A DNA stretch of 64,000 nt. It comes from Nonomuraea zeae (GTDB lineage: Bacteria; Actinomycetota; Actinomycetes; Streptosporangiales; Streptosporangiaceae). The stretch's first letter is position 1. Each line of letters starts with the position of its first letter. The notes under the pieces are model-generated. The model had not been told where the DNA came from and made no database searches. It saw only the letters and a list, made by a program, of their open reading frames with translations. Made by a program: the position numbers and the translations under genes. Location: positions 1 to 64,000 of the forward strand of contig NZ_VCKX01000023.1 of the NCBI RefSeq assembly GCF_005889725.1. The letters are read 5' to 3'. Shown one piece after another: positions 49,964 through 60,412 of this stretch.

Positions 49964-50165
49964 GCCCGGCGGACGAACGGCCGGGGTCGTCCGGGGTCGT
50001 GGCGGGCGGCCGGACCGGTGAACGCACGCGCCGCGCCGCAGCCGGGCTCAGGCGGCCGGGTGGCCGGGACGGGCGGCTATAGCCTGGACGGCGCTGGAAG
50101 TGGTTATGTGCGCGTTATGCCGGTCAGGGCACACTGTCCGGCATCTAAGATCATCTGGGGGCAAC
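49964..50165 (+). promoter_or_regulatory. Upstream region of the two-component operon
   Basis: No gene is supported in this stretch. Arms ATGCCGG (50117-50123) and CCGGCAT (50138-50144) form an inverted repeat with a 14-base spacer, TAAGAT (50146-50151) could be the -10, and GGGGG just before GTG 50166 is the ribosome site. The dyad may be the response regulator's own site. Confidence 0.5.
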
Positions 50166-50822
50166 GTGCGCGTTTTGGTCGCCGAGGACGAGCGGATGCT
50201 CGCCGACTCGATCGCCGAGGGGTTACGGGGCGAGGCGCTGGCGGTGGACGTCGCCTATGACGGGGAGGCGGCGCTCGAACGGCTCGGCGTGCACGACTAC
50301 GACGTGCTCGTCCTCGACCGGGATCTGCCGTCGGTGCACGGCGACGAGGTGTGCAGGACCGTGGTCGAGCGCGGCTGGCTGGTCCGGGTCCTCATGCTGA
50401 CCGCCGCGAGCGACGTGCGCTCGCGGGTGGCGGGCCTGTCGCTGGGCGCCGACGACTACCTGCCGAAGCCGTTCGCGTTCGAGGAGCTGGTCGCCAGGGT
50501 GCACGCGCTCGGGCGGCGGGCCAGGCGGGCCGATCCGCCCATGCTGGAGCGGGCCGGCGTCCGGCTGGACTGGGCGCACCGGCAGGTGTTCCGCGACGGC
50601 CGGTACGTGCCGCTGGCGCGCAAGGAGTTCGGCGTGCTGGCCGAGCTGCTGCGCGCCCAGGGGGCGGTGGTCTCGGCCGAGAGCCTGCTGGAGAAGGTGT
50701 GGGACGAGCACATCGACCCGTTCACGAACACGGTCCGCACGACGATGATGAAGCTGCGCAAGAAGCTCGGCGAGCCCCAGGTCATCGAGACCGTGCCGGG
50801 CTCGGGATACCGGATCCCATGA
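50166..50822 (+). CDS. OmpR-family response regulator
   Basis: A 218-residue regulator. The receiver domain has the acidic pocket Glu7/Asp8, phospho-acceptor Asp51 (VLVLDRDLPS), Thr79 and Lys101 (LPKPF). A winged-helix DNA-binding domain (about 125-218) ends VIETVPGSGYRIP. GTG 50166 was preferred because it begins at the receiver strand MRVLVAED; an upstream ATG adds 22 unrelated residues. It overlaps the kinase gene as ATGA. Confidence 0.95.
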   Translation: MRVLVAEDERMLADSIAEGLRGEALAVDVAYDGEAALERLGVHDYDVLVLDRDLPSVHGDEVCRTVVERGWLVRVLMLTAASDVRSRVAGLSLGADDYLPKPFAFEELVARVHALGRRARRADPPMLERAGVRLDWAHRQVFRDGRYVPLARKEFGVLAELLRAQGAVVSAESLLEKVWDEHIDPFTNTVRTTMMKLRKKLGEPQVIETVPGSGYRIP

Positions 50823-51976
50823 GCGTGCGCCTGCGCTTCGCCCTGGCCTGCGCGGGGGTGATGCTCGTGATGGGCGGGCTCGTCCTCGCGGGCGTCTACC
50901 TCGTCGTCCGGCAGAGCCTCGAATACCGCCCCGGCCTCGTCACCCCCGACTACATCGAGGTGCGCGGCCGGGGCTACTTCCCGAGATACAGCGACCACTA
51001 CGAGGTCGCCCGGGCGCGGGTGATGCAGGCCCGCGCCGTCTACCAGCGCGACACGCTGTCCAGCGTGCGCACGATCGGCGGGATCGGGGTGCTGGCCGCG
51101 ACGGCCGCGGCGTTCGGGCTGGGCTGGCGGACGGCGGGCTGGGTGCTGCGGCCCGTCAAGCGGGTCACCGAGAACGCCCGCCGCATCGCGCAGAGCGGCG
51201 ACCTGACCGAGCGCATCGGCTACGAGGGCCCGCGCGACGAGGTCAAGGAGCTGACCGAGATCTACGACACCATGATGGGCCGGCTGGCGCGCTCGTTCGA
51301 CGGGCAGCGCAGGTTCGTCGCGAACGCCTCCCACGAGCTGCGCACGCCGCTCACCATCAACAGGACGCTGGTGGACGTGGCCGTGCGGCGGCCGGACGCG
51401 ACGGACGACGTCAAGCGGCTCGGCGAGTCGCTGCTGCTGGTCAACTCCCGCCACGAACGCCTCATCGACGGCCTGCTGGCGCTGACCGAGGGCGAGCAGG
51501 CGGTGCTGGACCGGCGGCCGTTCGACCTGACGGACGTGGCCGAGCACGTGCTGGACCAGGCGGCGGCCGAGGCGGCCGAGCGGGAGGTGACCATCCACCG
51601 GCTGCTCGACTCGGCTCCGACGACGGGCGAGGCGGTGCTGGTGGAGCGCCTGGTGCAGAACCTGGTGGAGAACGCCGTGCGGCACAACCACCCCAAGGGC
51701 GAGGTGTGGGTGACGACGCGGCGGCGGGCCGCGCACGTCGAGCTGGTCGTGGCCAACACCGGGCTGCAGGTGCCGCCGTACGAGATCGAGACGATCTTCG
51801 AGCCGTTCCGGCGGCTGCACGGAGACCGGCTGCGCTCCGATCGGGGCAGCGGGCTGGGGCTGTCGATCGTACGGGTGATCACGGAGGCCCACGGCGGCAC
51901 GGTGCTGGCCAGGCCGCGGGACGAGGGCGGGCTGACGATCATGGTGGAGCTGCCCGCCGACCCGGCCGTCCCCTGA
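50819..51976 (+). CDS. Sensor histidine kinase
   Basis: A 385-residue membrane kinase with TM1 (about 6-30), a short 50-residue outside domain (YRPGLVTPDYIEVRGRGYFP), TM2 (about 85-105), HAMP (RPVKRVTENARRIAQ), HisKA with His172 (ASHELRTPL) and HATPase_c with VENAVRHN, VANTG and GSGLGLSIV. It phosphorylates the partner encoded just upstream. The tiny sensor region suggests sensing of membrane stress or a peptide antibiotic; the signal is not known. Confidence 0.95.
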   Translation: MSVRLRFALACAGVMLVMGGLVLAGVYLVVRQSLEYRPGLVTPDYIEVRGRGYFPRYSDHYEVARARVMQARAVYQRDTLSSVRTIGGIGVLAATAAAFGLGWRTAGWVLRPVKRVTENARRIAQSGDLTERIGYEGPRDEVKELTEIYDTMMGRLARSFDGQRRFVANASHELRTPLTINRTLVDVAVRRPDATDDVKRLGESLLLVNSRHERLIDGLLALTEGEQAVLDRRPFDLTDVAEHVLDQAAAEAAEREVTIHRLLDSAPTTGEAVLVERLVQNLVENAVRHNHPKGEVWVTTRRRAAHVELVVANTGLQVPPYEIETIFEPFRRLHGDRLRSDRGSGLGLSIVRVITEAHGGTVLARPRDEGGLTIMVELPADPAVP

Positions 51977-52005
51977 CCGAGCAGCGGACGCCTCCCCCGG
52001 GCCGG

Positions 52006-54849
52006 TCAGTCGCCGCCGGCGCGGCCCGTGTTCCGGTGGATCTCCAGCAGGGCCGCTTCGGGGATGCCCGCCTTGACGAGCTGCTCCCAGGTGGCCCGCC
52101 GGTCGCCGGGGTCGGCGAGCATGACGGCCAGGAGCGGCCGCAGCTCGGCGTGGTCGGCCCCCTCCTCCGCCCACAGGGCCCCCAGCGCCCGGTGCATGGC
52201 CGGCGACCTGACCCCCACCGTCCGCAGCAGCTCCCCGACGAGGCCGGCCCGGTCGCCGAAGGGCAGGTCGCGGCCCTTCCCCAGCGCGCTCAGCAGCAGG
52301 TCGAGCAGCCTGCGGTGGCGCGGCGTGTGGCCGGTGGCGACCGCGACCACGACGTCGCCCATCCCGCTGGTCTCCCCGCCCCCGAGTACGACGTCCTCCA
52401 GGTCCCCTTCCACCACGCGGTGCGCCGACAGCGCGGTGACCAGCCCGCTCCAGCCCTCCTGCCCGAGCTGCCCCTTCCACAGGTGGCTGAGCGCGGACCA
52501 GCGCTCCATGTGGTCGGGCCCCTGGAGGATGGAGGAGACGCTGACCGGCTCCTCGGAGGCGGCGACGATGAGCAGGGTGAGGTTCGCGGAGTAGGCGGCT
52601 AGGCGGCGGGTCATCGTGTGCCGTACCGGCCGGAAGCCGGTGAAGTGGCGTCTGGGCCGCTCGTACAGCGAGCGCCGCAGCAGCCCGGCCAGCAGCGTCA
52701 CGCACCGGGCCCGCACCGCGGCGGGCACCTCCTCCAGCAGCTCCAGGATGAACCCGACCGTCGGCCCGCGCTCGGCCAGGCAGGAGTGGGACGTGACCGC
52801 GTACAGCAGGTCGTCGTCCACCGCCTGCACGAGCGCCAGCGGCTCGTCGCCCGCCAGGCGGCGGCGCCGGTCAAGGTCGCGCAGCGCGTACATGGCCAGC
52901 CAGGCCACCAGGAACTCGCCGAACGTGGAGTGCAGGAAGGCGTGTCCCTTCCTGCGCACGAAGAAGAACCGCTCGGTGGCCCTGCGCGCCCAGTCGACCG
53001 GCTCGGTCTCCTCCCACGGCTCCTCCTCGCCGCCGAGGCACAGCGCGGGCAGGTCCCGGTCGAGGTCCTCGTCGGTGATGACCTGGCGGCCACGGGCCTG
53101 CATGGACAGCGCCACCGCGCCGAGCAGCACCAGCTCCTGGTCGATCACGATCCGGTGCGCCCCGCCGGTCTCGCGTTCGGTGTAGTCGCGCAGCAGCACC
53201 TCGTACAGGCGGGCCCGTCCGAGCGGGCCGTGGTCGCGCTGCAGGGCGTTGCTGCCCGCGTCGTAGAGGGCCAGCAGCAGGAGGAGCAGCGGCTGCCTGG
53301 CCATCTCGCCGTGCACGAGCGCCGCGTCGGCGGGCAGCGGCTTCAGGTCGCGCCTGGCCAGCAGGGCACGGTTGGCGTGGTCCCAGATGTCCAGCCACTG
53401 CCGCACCTGCTCGTCCTCGAACGGCTGGAGCTGCAGCGCCAGCAGCCCGGCGGGAAGCCTGATCCGGTCGGCCACCACCGTGCGGCTGGTGACGAGGACC
53501 GCGACGGGCCGCCCCAGCCCGGCCTCCCTGCGCTGGAACTCCTGGACGTGTTCGAGGTAGTCGTAGCGGTTGACGCCGCCCTGGACGAGCTCGTCGAACC
53601 CGTCCAGCAGGATCACCGGCATCGCACCGTCCCCGGCGGTCACCAGGTCGGCGTAGCTCACCTCCTCGCCCAGCACCCCGGCGACGGCCTGCTCGATCTG
53701 CTCGGTGACGGCCGCCCTGGCCGCCACGCCGCGCAGCTCCACCCTGATCGGCAGGAACTCCGACCTGCCCAGCCGCGCGGCGAACACCTCGGTCAGCTTG
53801 GTCTTGCCCGAGCCGGGCTCGCCCAGCACCAGCAGGGGCGCCTGGGTGGCGCGCAGCGAGGTGAGGTGCCCCACCAGGAACGCCTCGCTGTCGGGCAGCA
53901 CCCGCTGCTCCTCCCACCAGCTCCGATGCGCGGGCGCGGACTCGCGGGTAAGCTCCGCGACCCGGAAGCGGGGGCTGAGGTAGCCCTCGCCGAGCAAAGG
54001 CAGGTAGACGTCCTCGGGTAACTTGCCGGCGATCAGGAGCGGCTGGTCGAGCGCGTTGGCCGCCATCCTGGCCTGGTGGATCAAGGGGCGGTCGCCCACG
54101 CGGGGCGGGGCCAGCTCGGCCAGCAGCCACGCCACCCGCGACAGCGCCGTGGCCGGCGACGGCTTGTCGGTGACCAGGCTGCGGACCTCGAACTCGTGGC
54201 TGTCGAGCGCCAGCGACCGGTAGTCCTCGTCGTAGATGCGCAGCGCGTGCGCGGGCGGCCCCTCGGCGAGCATGCGCGGCAGCAGGAGCTGGTCGTCGAC
54301 CGGCAGCTCGTCCCAGACCGTCAGGCCGCCCACGTATCCCGCCATGGCCTCGGACATGCGCAGATAGGCACGTTCCACGGCCAGGCGGGTCTCCGCGTAC
54401 GGGAGGTGCGGCTCGGGCGTGGGCAGCCGTTCGAGCAGCAGGCCCGCGACGAGCCTGGCGAACCGCTCGGGGCCGGGCGTCCCCTTCGCGAGGCCCGGCG
54501 AGCTCTGGCCGGCGCGGTCGAGCTGCTCCAGCGTGAACGGCAGCTTGGCCTCGCCGAGCGCCTCGAAGTAGGCGGCGACGACCACCACGGCGTGCGCGGC
54601 GGCCAGCCGCTGCGTGCGGGTGAACCGGTCCACGCCGTTCTTCAGCTCCGGCAGGCGGCGTACGACGTCCTCGCCGTAGCGGACGATGTCGCCGCGCATG
54701 TCGGACAGGCCGGACACGAGCTGCCCGCCGCCCGCCAGCGCCCAGCCGGTGCGTGCCGCGGCCGAGGCGAACCCGACCACCTTGACGAGTCTCGCGTCCT
54801 TGCATCCGAGAATCCTCAGGGCGTCGGCGTAGCTCGGGGTTTCGATCAT
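52006..54849 (-). CDS. NACHT-domain STAND NTPase
   Basis: A 947-residue signal-transduction ATPase. The N-terminal ~230 residues (begins SYADALRILGCKDARL) look like the helical domain that precedes NACHT in many actinobacterial proteins (NNH type). The NACHT domain follows: Walker A VLGEPGSGKTKL (Lys349), Walker B VILLDGFDEL (Asp416, Asp419, Glu420), then the sensor-1-like VLVTSRTVVADRI. The C-terminal ~400 residues are helical repeats without catalytic motifs. NACHT proteins act as intracellular sensors, some in phage defence. No effector domain such as a nuclease is visible. The ATG has GGGAGAAGG upstream. Confidence 0.88.
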   Translation of the reverse strand: MIETPSYADALRILGCKDARLVKVVGFASAAARTGWALAGGGQLVSGLSDMRGDIVRYGEDVVRRLPELKNGVDRFTRTQRLAAAHAVVVVAAYFEALGEAKLPFTLEQLDRAGQSSPGLAKGTPGPERFARLVAGLLLERLPTPEPHLPYAETRLAVERAYLRMSEAMAGYVGGLTVWDELPVDDQLLLPRMLAEGPPAHALRIYDEDYRSLALDSHEFEVRSLVTDKPSPATALSRVAWLLAELAPPRVGDRPLIHQARMAANALDQPLLIAGKLPEDVYLPLLGEGYLSPRFRVAELTRESAPAHRSWWEEQRVLPDSEAFLVGHLTSLRATQAPLLVLGEPGSGKTKLTEVFAARLGRSEFLPIRVELRGVAARAAVTEQIEQAVAGVLGEEVSYADLVTAGDGAMPVILLDGFDELVQGGVNRYDYLEHVQEFQRREAGLGRPVAVLVTSRTVVADRIRLPAGLLALQLQPFEDEQVRQWLDIWDHANRALLARRDLKPLPADAALVHGEMARQPLLLLLLALYDAGSNALQRDHGPLGRARLYEVLLRDYTERETGGAHRIVIDQELVLLGAVALSMQARGRQVITDEDLDRDLPALCLGGEEEPWEETEPVDWARRATERFFFVRRKGHAFLHSTFGEFLVAWLAMYALRDLDRRRRLAGDEPLALVQAVDDDLLYAVTSHSCLAERGPTVGFILELLEEVPAAVRARCVTLLAGLLRRSLYERPRRHFTGFRPVRHTMTRRLAAYSANLTLLIVAASEEPVSVSSILQGPDHMERWSALSHLWKGQLGQEGWSGLVTALSAHRVVEGDLEDVVLGGGETSGMGDVVVAVATGHTPRHRRLLDLLLSALGKGRDLPFGDRAGLVGELLRTVGVRSPAMHRALGALWAEEGADHAELRPLLAVMLADPGDRRATWEQLVKAGIPEAALLEIHRNTGRAGGD

Positions 54850-54968
54850 GGCCTTCTCCCGGGGACTGGGGATGTCCCATCATGCGCTGTACGCCGCGAT
54901 CGCGCAGGCGGCTTGCCTGTGACGATCTGGGCGCCGGCGGCTTCGTTACCTGCTCGTCATGATTCCCT

Positions 54969-56834
<1,866 letters not shown>

Positions 56835-56891
56835 TTATCGATCAGACCAGTCACCGCCCCCATGATGCAAGACCCGTGGGAGGGTGTCCGC

Positions 56892-57530
56892 GTGAGTGAT
56901 GACATGATCCTTTCCGTCGTGATGGGTTCGCGGGCGTACGGTCTCGAAACGGAGACCTCCGACACCGACCGGCGGGGGGTGTTCGTGGCGCCGACGGCCG
57001 CGTTCTGGCGGCTGGACAAGCCGGCCACGCATCGGGACGGGCCGCTGCCCGAGCAGTTCTCCTGGGAGGTCGAGCGCTTCTGCACTCTCGCGCTCGACGC
57101 GAATCCGACCGTCCTCGAGTGCCTGTGGTCCCCCATCGTCGAGGTGATCACGCCGGCCGGGCGGCGGCTGCGCGACCTGCGCGGGGCGTTCGTGTCGCAG
57201 CGGGCGCACCAGACGTTCGCCGGCTACGCCGCCACCCAGTTCAGGCGCCTCGACCCGGCGGCGCCGAAGTGGAAGCAGGCCATGCACATGATCCGGCTGC
57301 TGCTCAGCGGCCTGCACCTGGTGCGGCACGGGGAGCCGCTGGTCCAGGTGGGGCCGCACAGGGAGCGGCTGCTGGCCGTCAAGCGGGGCGAGCTGGCCTG
57401 GGCCGAGGTGGTCGCCTGGCAGGCGGCGCTGTCGGCAGAGCTGGCGGCGAGCCCCAGCGTCCTGCCCGAGCGGCCGGACCGGGACCGGGTGGAGGATTTC
57501 CTGGTCGGCGTGCGGAAGGAGAACCTGTGA
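56892..57530 (+). CDS. Nucleotidyltransferase (DNA pol beta superfamily, COG3541-like), copy 1
   Basis: A 212-residue protein with the nucleotidyltransferase signature GSRAYGLETETSDTD (residues 12-26; metal ligands Asp24 and Asp26) and the helical domain typical of the YcgL/COG3541 group (AAPKWKQAMHMIRLLLSGLHL). The target is unknown. GTG 56892 is chosen because GGGAGGG precedes it by 6-8 bases. Its stop overlaps the start of a second, related nucleotidyltransferase. Confidence 0.88.
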   Translation: MSDDMILSVVMGSRAYGLETETSDTDRRGVFVAPTAAFWRLDKPATHRDGPLPEQFSWEVERFCTLALDANPTVLECLWSPIVEVITPAGRRLRDLRGAFVSQRAHQTFAGYAATQFRRLDPAAPKWKQAMHMIRLLLSGLHLVRHGEPLVQVGPHRERLLAVKRGELAWAEVVAWQAALSAELAASPSVLPERPDRDRVEDFLVGVRKENL

Positions 57531-58282
57531 ACGAGTCCTCGATTCCTGACGAGCTGCCCGCGTGGCTGGCCGAGGTCGCGGGCGAGCAGCGCTATCCGCT
57601 GCTGTTCTCGACGGTGAGCGGCGCGCACCTGTACGGGTTCCCCTCGGTGGACTCCGACGTGGACCTGCGGGGCGCGCACGTGCTGCCGGTCGAGGAGGTG
57701 GCGGGGCTGTCGCACGGGCCCGAGACGCTGGAGCGGACGTGGACGCGTGACGGCGTGGAGGTGGACCTGGTGACGCACGACCTGGCCAAGTTCTGCCGGC
57801 TGCTGCTCGGCCGCAACGGCTACGTGCTGGAGCAGGTGCTCTCGCCGCTGGTGGTGACGTCGTCGCCGGCGCACGAGGAGCTGGCCGCGCTCGCCGCCGG
57901 GTGCGTGACGCGCCATCACGCCCACCACTACCTGGGGTTCGCGCGTACGCAGTGGCGGCTGTTCCTCAAGACCCTCCAGCTCAAGCCGCTCCTCTACACC
58001 TTCCGCGTGCTGGCCACCGGGACCCACCTCATGCGCACCGGGGAGCTGGAGGCCGATCTGACCCGCCTGTACGCCTACGGGCCCGCGTACCTGCCGGACC
58101 TGGTCGCCGCCAAGCGCTCGGCCGAGCACGGGCCCGCGCCGTCCACGACGGGGCTGGAGGCGGACGTGCAGCGCATGACGGCCGAGCTGGAGCAGGCGGG
58201 CGCCTCCTCGGCGCTGCCCGAGCGGGCGACGGCCGGGGAGGCGCTGCATGACCTGGTGGTGCGTGTCCGGTTAGGCCGGTAG
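57527..58282 (+). CDS. Nucleotidyltransferase (COG3541-like), copy 2
   Basis: A 251-residue relative of the preceding protein with SGAHLYGFPSVDSDVD (residues 31-46; Asp44, Asp46) and a third acidic strand VEVDLVTHDLAKF. It shares the helical region QLKPLLYTFRVLATGTHLM with copy 1's MIRLLLSGLHLVRHG. The start overlaps copy 1's stop (GTGA), so the two probably form a heterodimer or act on the same substrate. COG3541 function is not established. Confidence 0.88.
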   Translation: MNESSIPDELPAWLAEVAGEQRYPLLFSTVSGAHLYGFPSVDSDVDLRGAHVLPVEEVAGLSHGPETLERTWTRDGVEVDLVTHDLAKFCRLLLGRNGYVLEQVLSPLVVTSSPAHEELAALAAGCVTRHHAHHYLGFARTQWRLFLKTLQLKPLLYTFRVLATGTHLMRTGELEADLTRLYAYGPAYLPDLVAAKRSAEHGPAPSTTGLEADVQRMTAELEQAGASSALPERATAGEALHDLVVRVRLGR

Positions 58283-58295
58283 GGCCGGCGCGGGT

Positions 58296-58380
58296 GTCAC
58301 TGGCTCCCGGGAGTCACTGGCTCCCAGGTGTCACTGGCAACCGGCCGTCACTGGCTCCCGGCCGTCACCGGCTCCCGGGC
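58296..58380. repeat. 17-bp tandem repeat, five copies, over the GNAT stop codon
   Basis: Five contiguous 17-bp units related to GTCACTGGCTCCCGGCC begin at 58296, 58313, 58330, 58347 and 58364. The last contains the stop and final codons of the leftward GNAT gene (stop 58365-58367); the other four extend downstream of it. Confidence 0.92.
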
Positions 58381-59306
58381 TTCGCGGACAGGACGAGCCT
58401 GATGGCGAAGTTCCGGTAGCCGGCCCGCTCGAAGGCCCTGGCCATCGGCACGTTGCCGCTGTCGGTGTCGGCCGTGATCCGCTGGAACCCGCGCCCGGCG
58501 TGAGAGCGCGTGATCTCGGCGAGCAGGTCGTCCACGTACCCGTGGCCGCGGTGCTCTGGCACCACGCCGAGGTAGCCGACCACCGGCCCGCCGTTGTTGG
58601 CCGACGGCAGGGCGACCCCGACCAGGTCGCCGTCCTCCGCGTACGCCAGCCGCCACCACGACCGGTCCCCCGGCATGGAGCGGTAGTCGTGCACGTCCTG
58701 CCTGGCCTGGGCCTCCGGGTCCATGGTCTCCAGGGCCTCGCGGGTGTGGAAGTCGAGCGTCCCTTCGGCCACCCGCCGGAACGCGGCCACGAACACCTCG
58801 TCGTCGTCATCCCCGCGGAACGTGAGCCGCTGCGACGGCTCCGGCACGGCCTCGTCGGACGTCCAGGCGTAGCGCAGGCGTTCCAGCTCCTCGGTCAGCC
58901 CGGCGCGGCCCGCGGCCGCCCATCGCCAGGCGATGGCCTCCGCCGCCCGCGGGTCCTCGCGCCAGCCGTTGGAGACGAAGACGTGGTAGGCGGGCGACTC
59001 GCCGTACCCGGCGTGGGCGTGGCTCAGCAGCTCGGCGGCCAGGCCGATCCGGTCGGGCACGGACGGGTGGACGTACAGGCAGTCCAGCGCGAGCGGCTGG
59101 TCCCCGTCGGGGAAGCCCCACCAGACGGCACGGGCCAGGATCCGGCCGTCATCCTCGCTCTCGGCGATCCAGATACGGTCGAAACGGTAGCTGCCGTCCT
59201 CCAGGAAGGAGAGCAGCCGATCAGGGTGCGCCCAGCTGATGGACTCGTCGACGACGCAGCCGAGCAGACTGTCTAGATCGGCTTCGACGGCAAGACGGAA
59301 ACGCAT
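58365..59306 (-). CDS. GNAT family N-acetyltransferase
   Basis: A 313-residue acetyltransferase with two GNAT-like halves; the C-terminal one has the acetyl-CoA loop LGVVPEHRGHGYVDDLL (about 245-261) and DSGNVPMARAFERAGY. The N-terminal half is degenerate. The substrate is unknown. The ATG at 59306 has GGAGGAA nearby but lies inside a small upstream ORF that owns the strongest ribosome site. The C-terminus (AKPGSR) is encoded by the 17-bp repeat. Confidence 0.88.
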   Translation of the reverse strand: MRFRLAVEADLDSLLGCVVDESISWAHPDRLLSFLEDGSYRFDRIWIAESEDDGRILARAVWWGFPDGDQPLALDCLYVHPSVPDRIGLAAELLSHAHAGYGESPAYHVFVSNGWREDPRAAEAIAWRWAAAGRAGLTEELERLRYAWTSDEAVPEPSQRLTFRGDDDDEVFVAAFRRVAEGTLDFHTREALETMDPEAQARQDVHDYRSMPGDRSWWRLAYAEDGDLVGVALPSANNGGPVVGYLGVVPEHRGHGYVDDLLAEITRSHAGRGFQRITADTDSGNVPMARAFERAGYRNFAIRLVLSAKPGSR

Positions 59307-59362
59307 GATTCCTCCGAGAAGTAGAAGCGGGCGCGAAGAGCACCCGAGGTAATGCCGTACAT
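59273..59362 (-). CDS. 29-residue upstream ORF overlapping the GNAT start
   Basis: A small frame begins at ATG 59362 with an ideal ribosome site (AAAGGAGGCG, 8 bases before) and codes for a 29-residue peptide starting MYGITSGALRARFYFSEESC and ending at TAG 59273, 33 bases inside the GNAT gene in another frame. The GNAT start therefore lies within a translated leader, which predicts translational coupling or a peptide-based switch. Confidence 0.55.
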   Translation of the reverse strand: MYGITSGALRARFYFSEESCVSVLPSKPI

Positions 59363-59435
59363 CTTGCGCCTCCTTTCTTCTGACTTTTCGGTGTCGAGCG
59401 GCACTCTAGCGCAAATATCACGACAGGATGGCCTC

Positions 59436-60377
59436 GTGAGGTCCTACGACGACGACACGCTGCCCCTCCAGCCCCCGATCCGGCTGCCCGGCGAGGCCAC
59501 CCTCGCGGCCGCCGTGCGCGCCGCCCCGCTCGCCGGGGAGCTGAAGCCGGAAGGCGACGACGCGGAGGTGCTGGCCTTCTGGGCGGAGCACTGCCGCGAG
59601 GTGCTGGCCGCCGACGAGGGCCTGCTGCTGGAGCTCATCAGGATGTTCCTGTCCCGGGAGCCGCTCAAGGGTGACGGGCCCGAGTCGCCGGCGAGCCCGC
59701 TGATCGGGCTCGGCCTGGTACGGCAGGCGGAGCCGTACACGCTGAGCTGGCTCGGCCTGTGGGCGGCGCGGCAGATCATCGCGGAGACCACCGGGCAGGA
59801 CATCCCGGTCATGGGCTCGCTCGCGGACCGCGACGCCGCCACGCTGCTGCACGGCCTGCGCTCCTATCCGGAGGCCGAGCGCGGCGAGGAGCTGGCGGGG
59901 TGGCTGAAGGAGCGGGACGCCGGCGCGGCGGCGGCCGAGATCGCCTCGGCGCTCGGCACGGTGAGCCCGCTGAGCCGGGCGGTCGGCGTGGAGCTGCTGT
60001 CGTCGAGCCTGGGCGAGGAGGGCCGCCTGGCACTGTCCGGCCTGCTCGAGGAGCCGAGGCTGGGCGCGGTGGTGGCCGCCAGGACGGGGCGCGAGGACCG
60101 GCAGCCCGCCCCCGACGAGATCGCCTGGGTGCTGGTGGACATGGCGGCGGCGCTGCTGGAGTTCGGCGGCGAGACGGGCGAGGTGATCGAGTCGATCGCC
60201 ATGGGGATGGACGCCGACGAGCAGGCGGGCACGATCGCGATCCTGGCGTTCGGCGATCATCCGTGGACGGGGCGGGTGCTGCGGGTGTTCATCGACCATC
60301 ACCCGGACGAGCGCGTCGCGGCGGCGGCCCGCAAGGCGCTGCGGCGGCTGCACGGGCTCGCCGACGCGCGCGGCTGA
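59436..60377 (+). CDS. Helical protein of unknown function
   Basis: A 313-residue acidic, helix-rich protein. The N-terminal part (residues 1-130) has LPLQPPIRLPGEATLAAAV and FWAEHCREVLAADEGLL; the C-terminal half has HEAT-like repeats (GTIAILAFGDHPWTGRVLRV, then DERVAAAARKALRRL). I do not recognise the family. GTG 59436 is chosen because AGGATGG lies 7 bases before it; an ATG further upstream would run through the promoter region. It stands 73 bases from the divergent leader ORF. Confidence 0.75.
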   Translation: MRSYDDDTLPLQPPIRLPGEATLAAAVRAAPLAGELKPEGDDAEVLAFWAEHCREVLAADEGLLLELIRMFLSREPLKGDGPESPASPLIGLGLVRQAEPYTLSWLGLWAARQIIAETTGQDIPVMGSLADRDAATLLHGLRSYPEAERGEELAGWLKERDAGAAAAEIASALGTVSPLSRAVGVELLSSSLGEEGRLALSGLLEEPRLGAVVAARTGREDRQPAPDEIAWVLVDMAAALLEFGGETGEVIESIAMGMDADEQAGTIAILAFGDHPWTGRVLRVFIDHHPDERVAAAARKALRRLHGLADARG

Positions 60378-60412
60378 CGCCGTCCCGTCCGGGCGCCGGT
60401 AGAGTCGGCTCG

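Noticed and set aside
49704-50027. A 107-residue leftward protein-coding gene.
   Set aside because: Its second half is the frame-shifted end of an MMPL transporter, and its first half reads a different frame from the conserved helix; it is better explained as a pseudogene.
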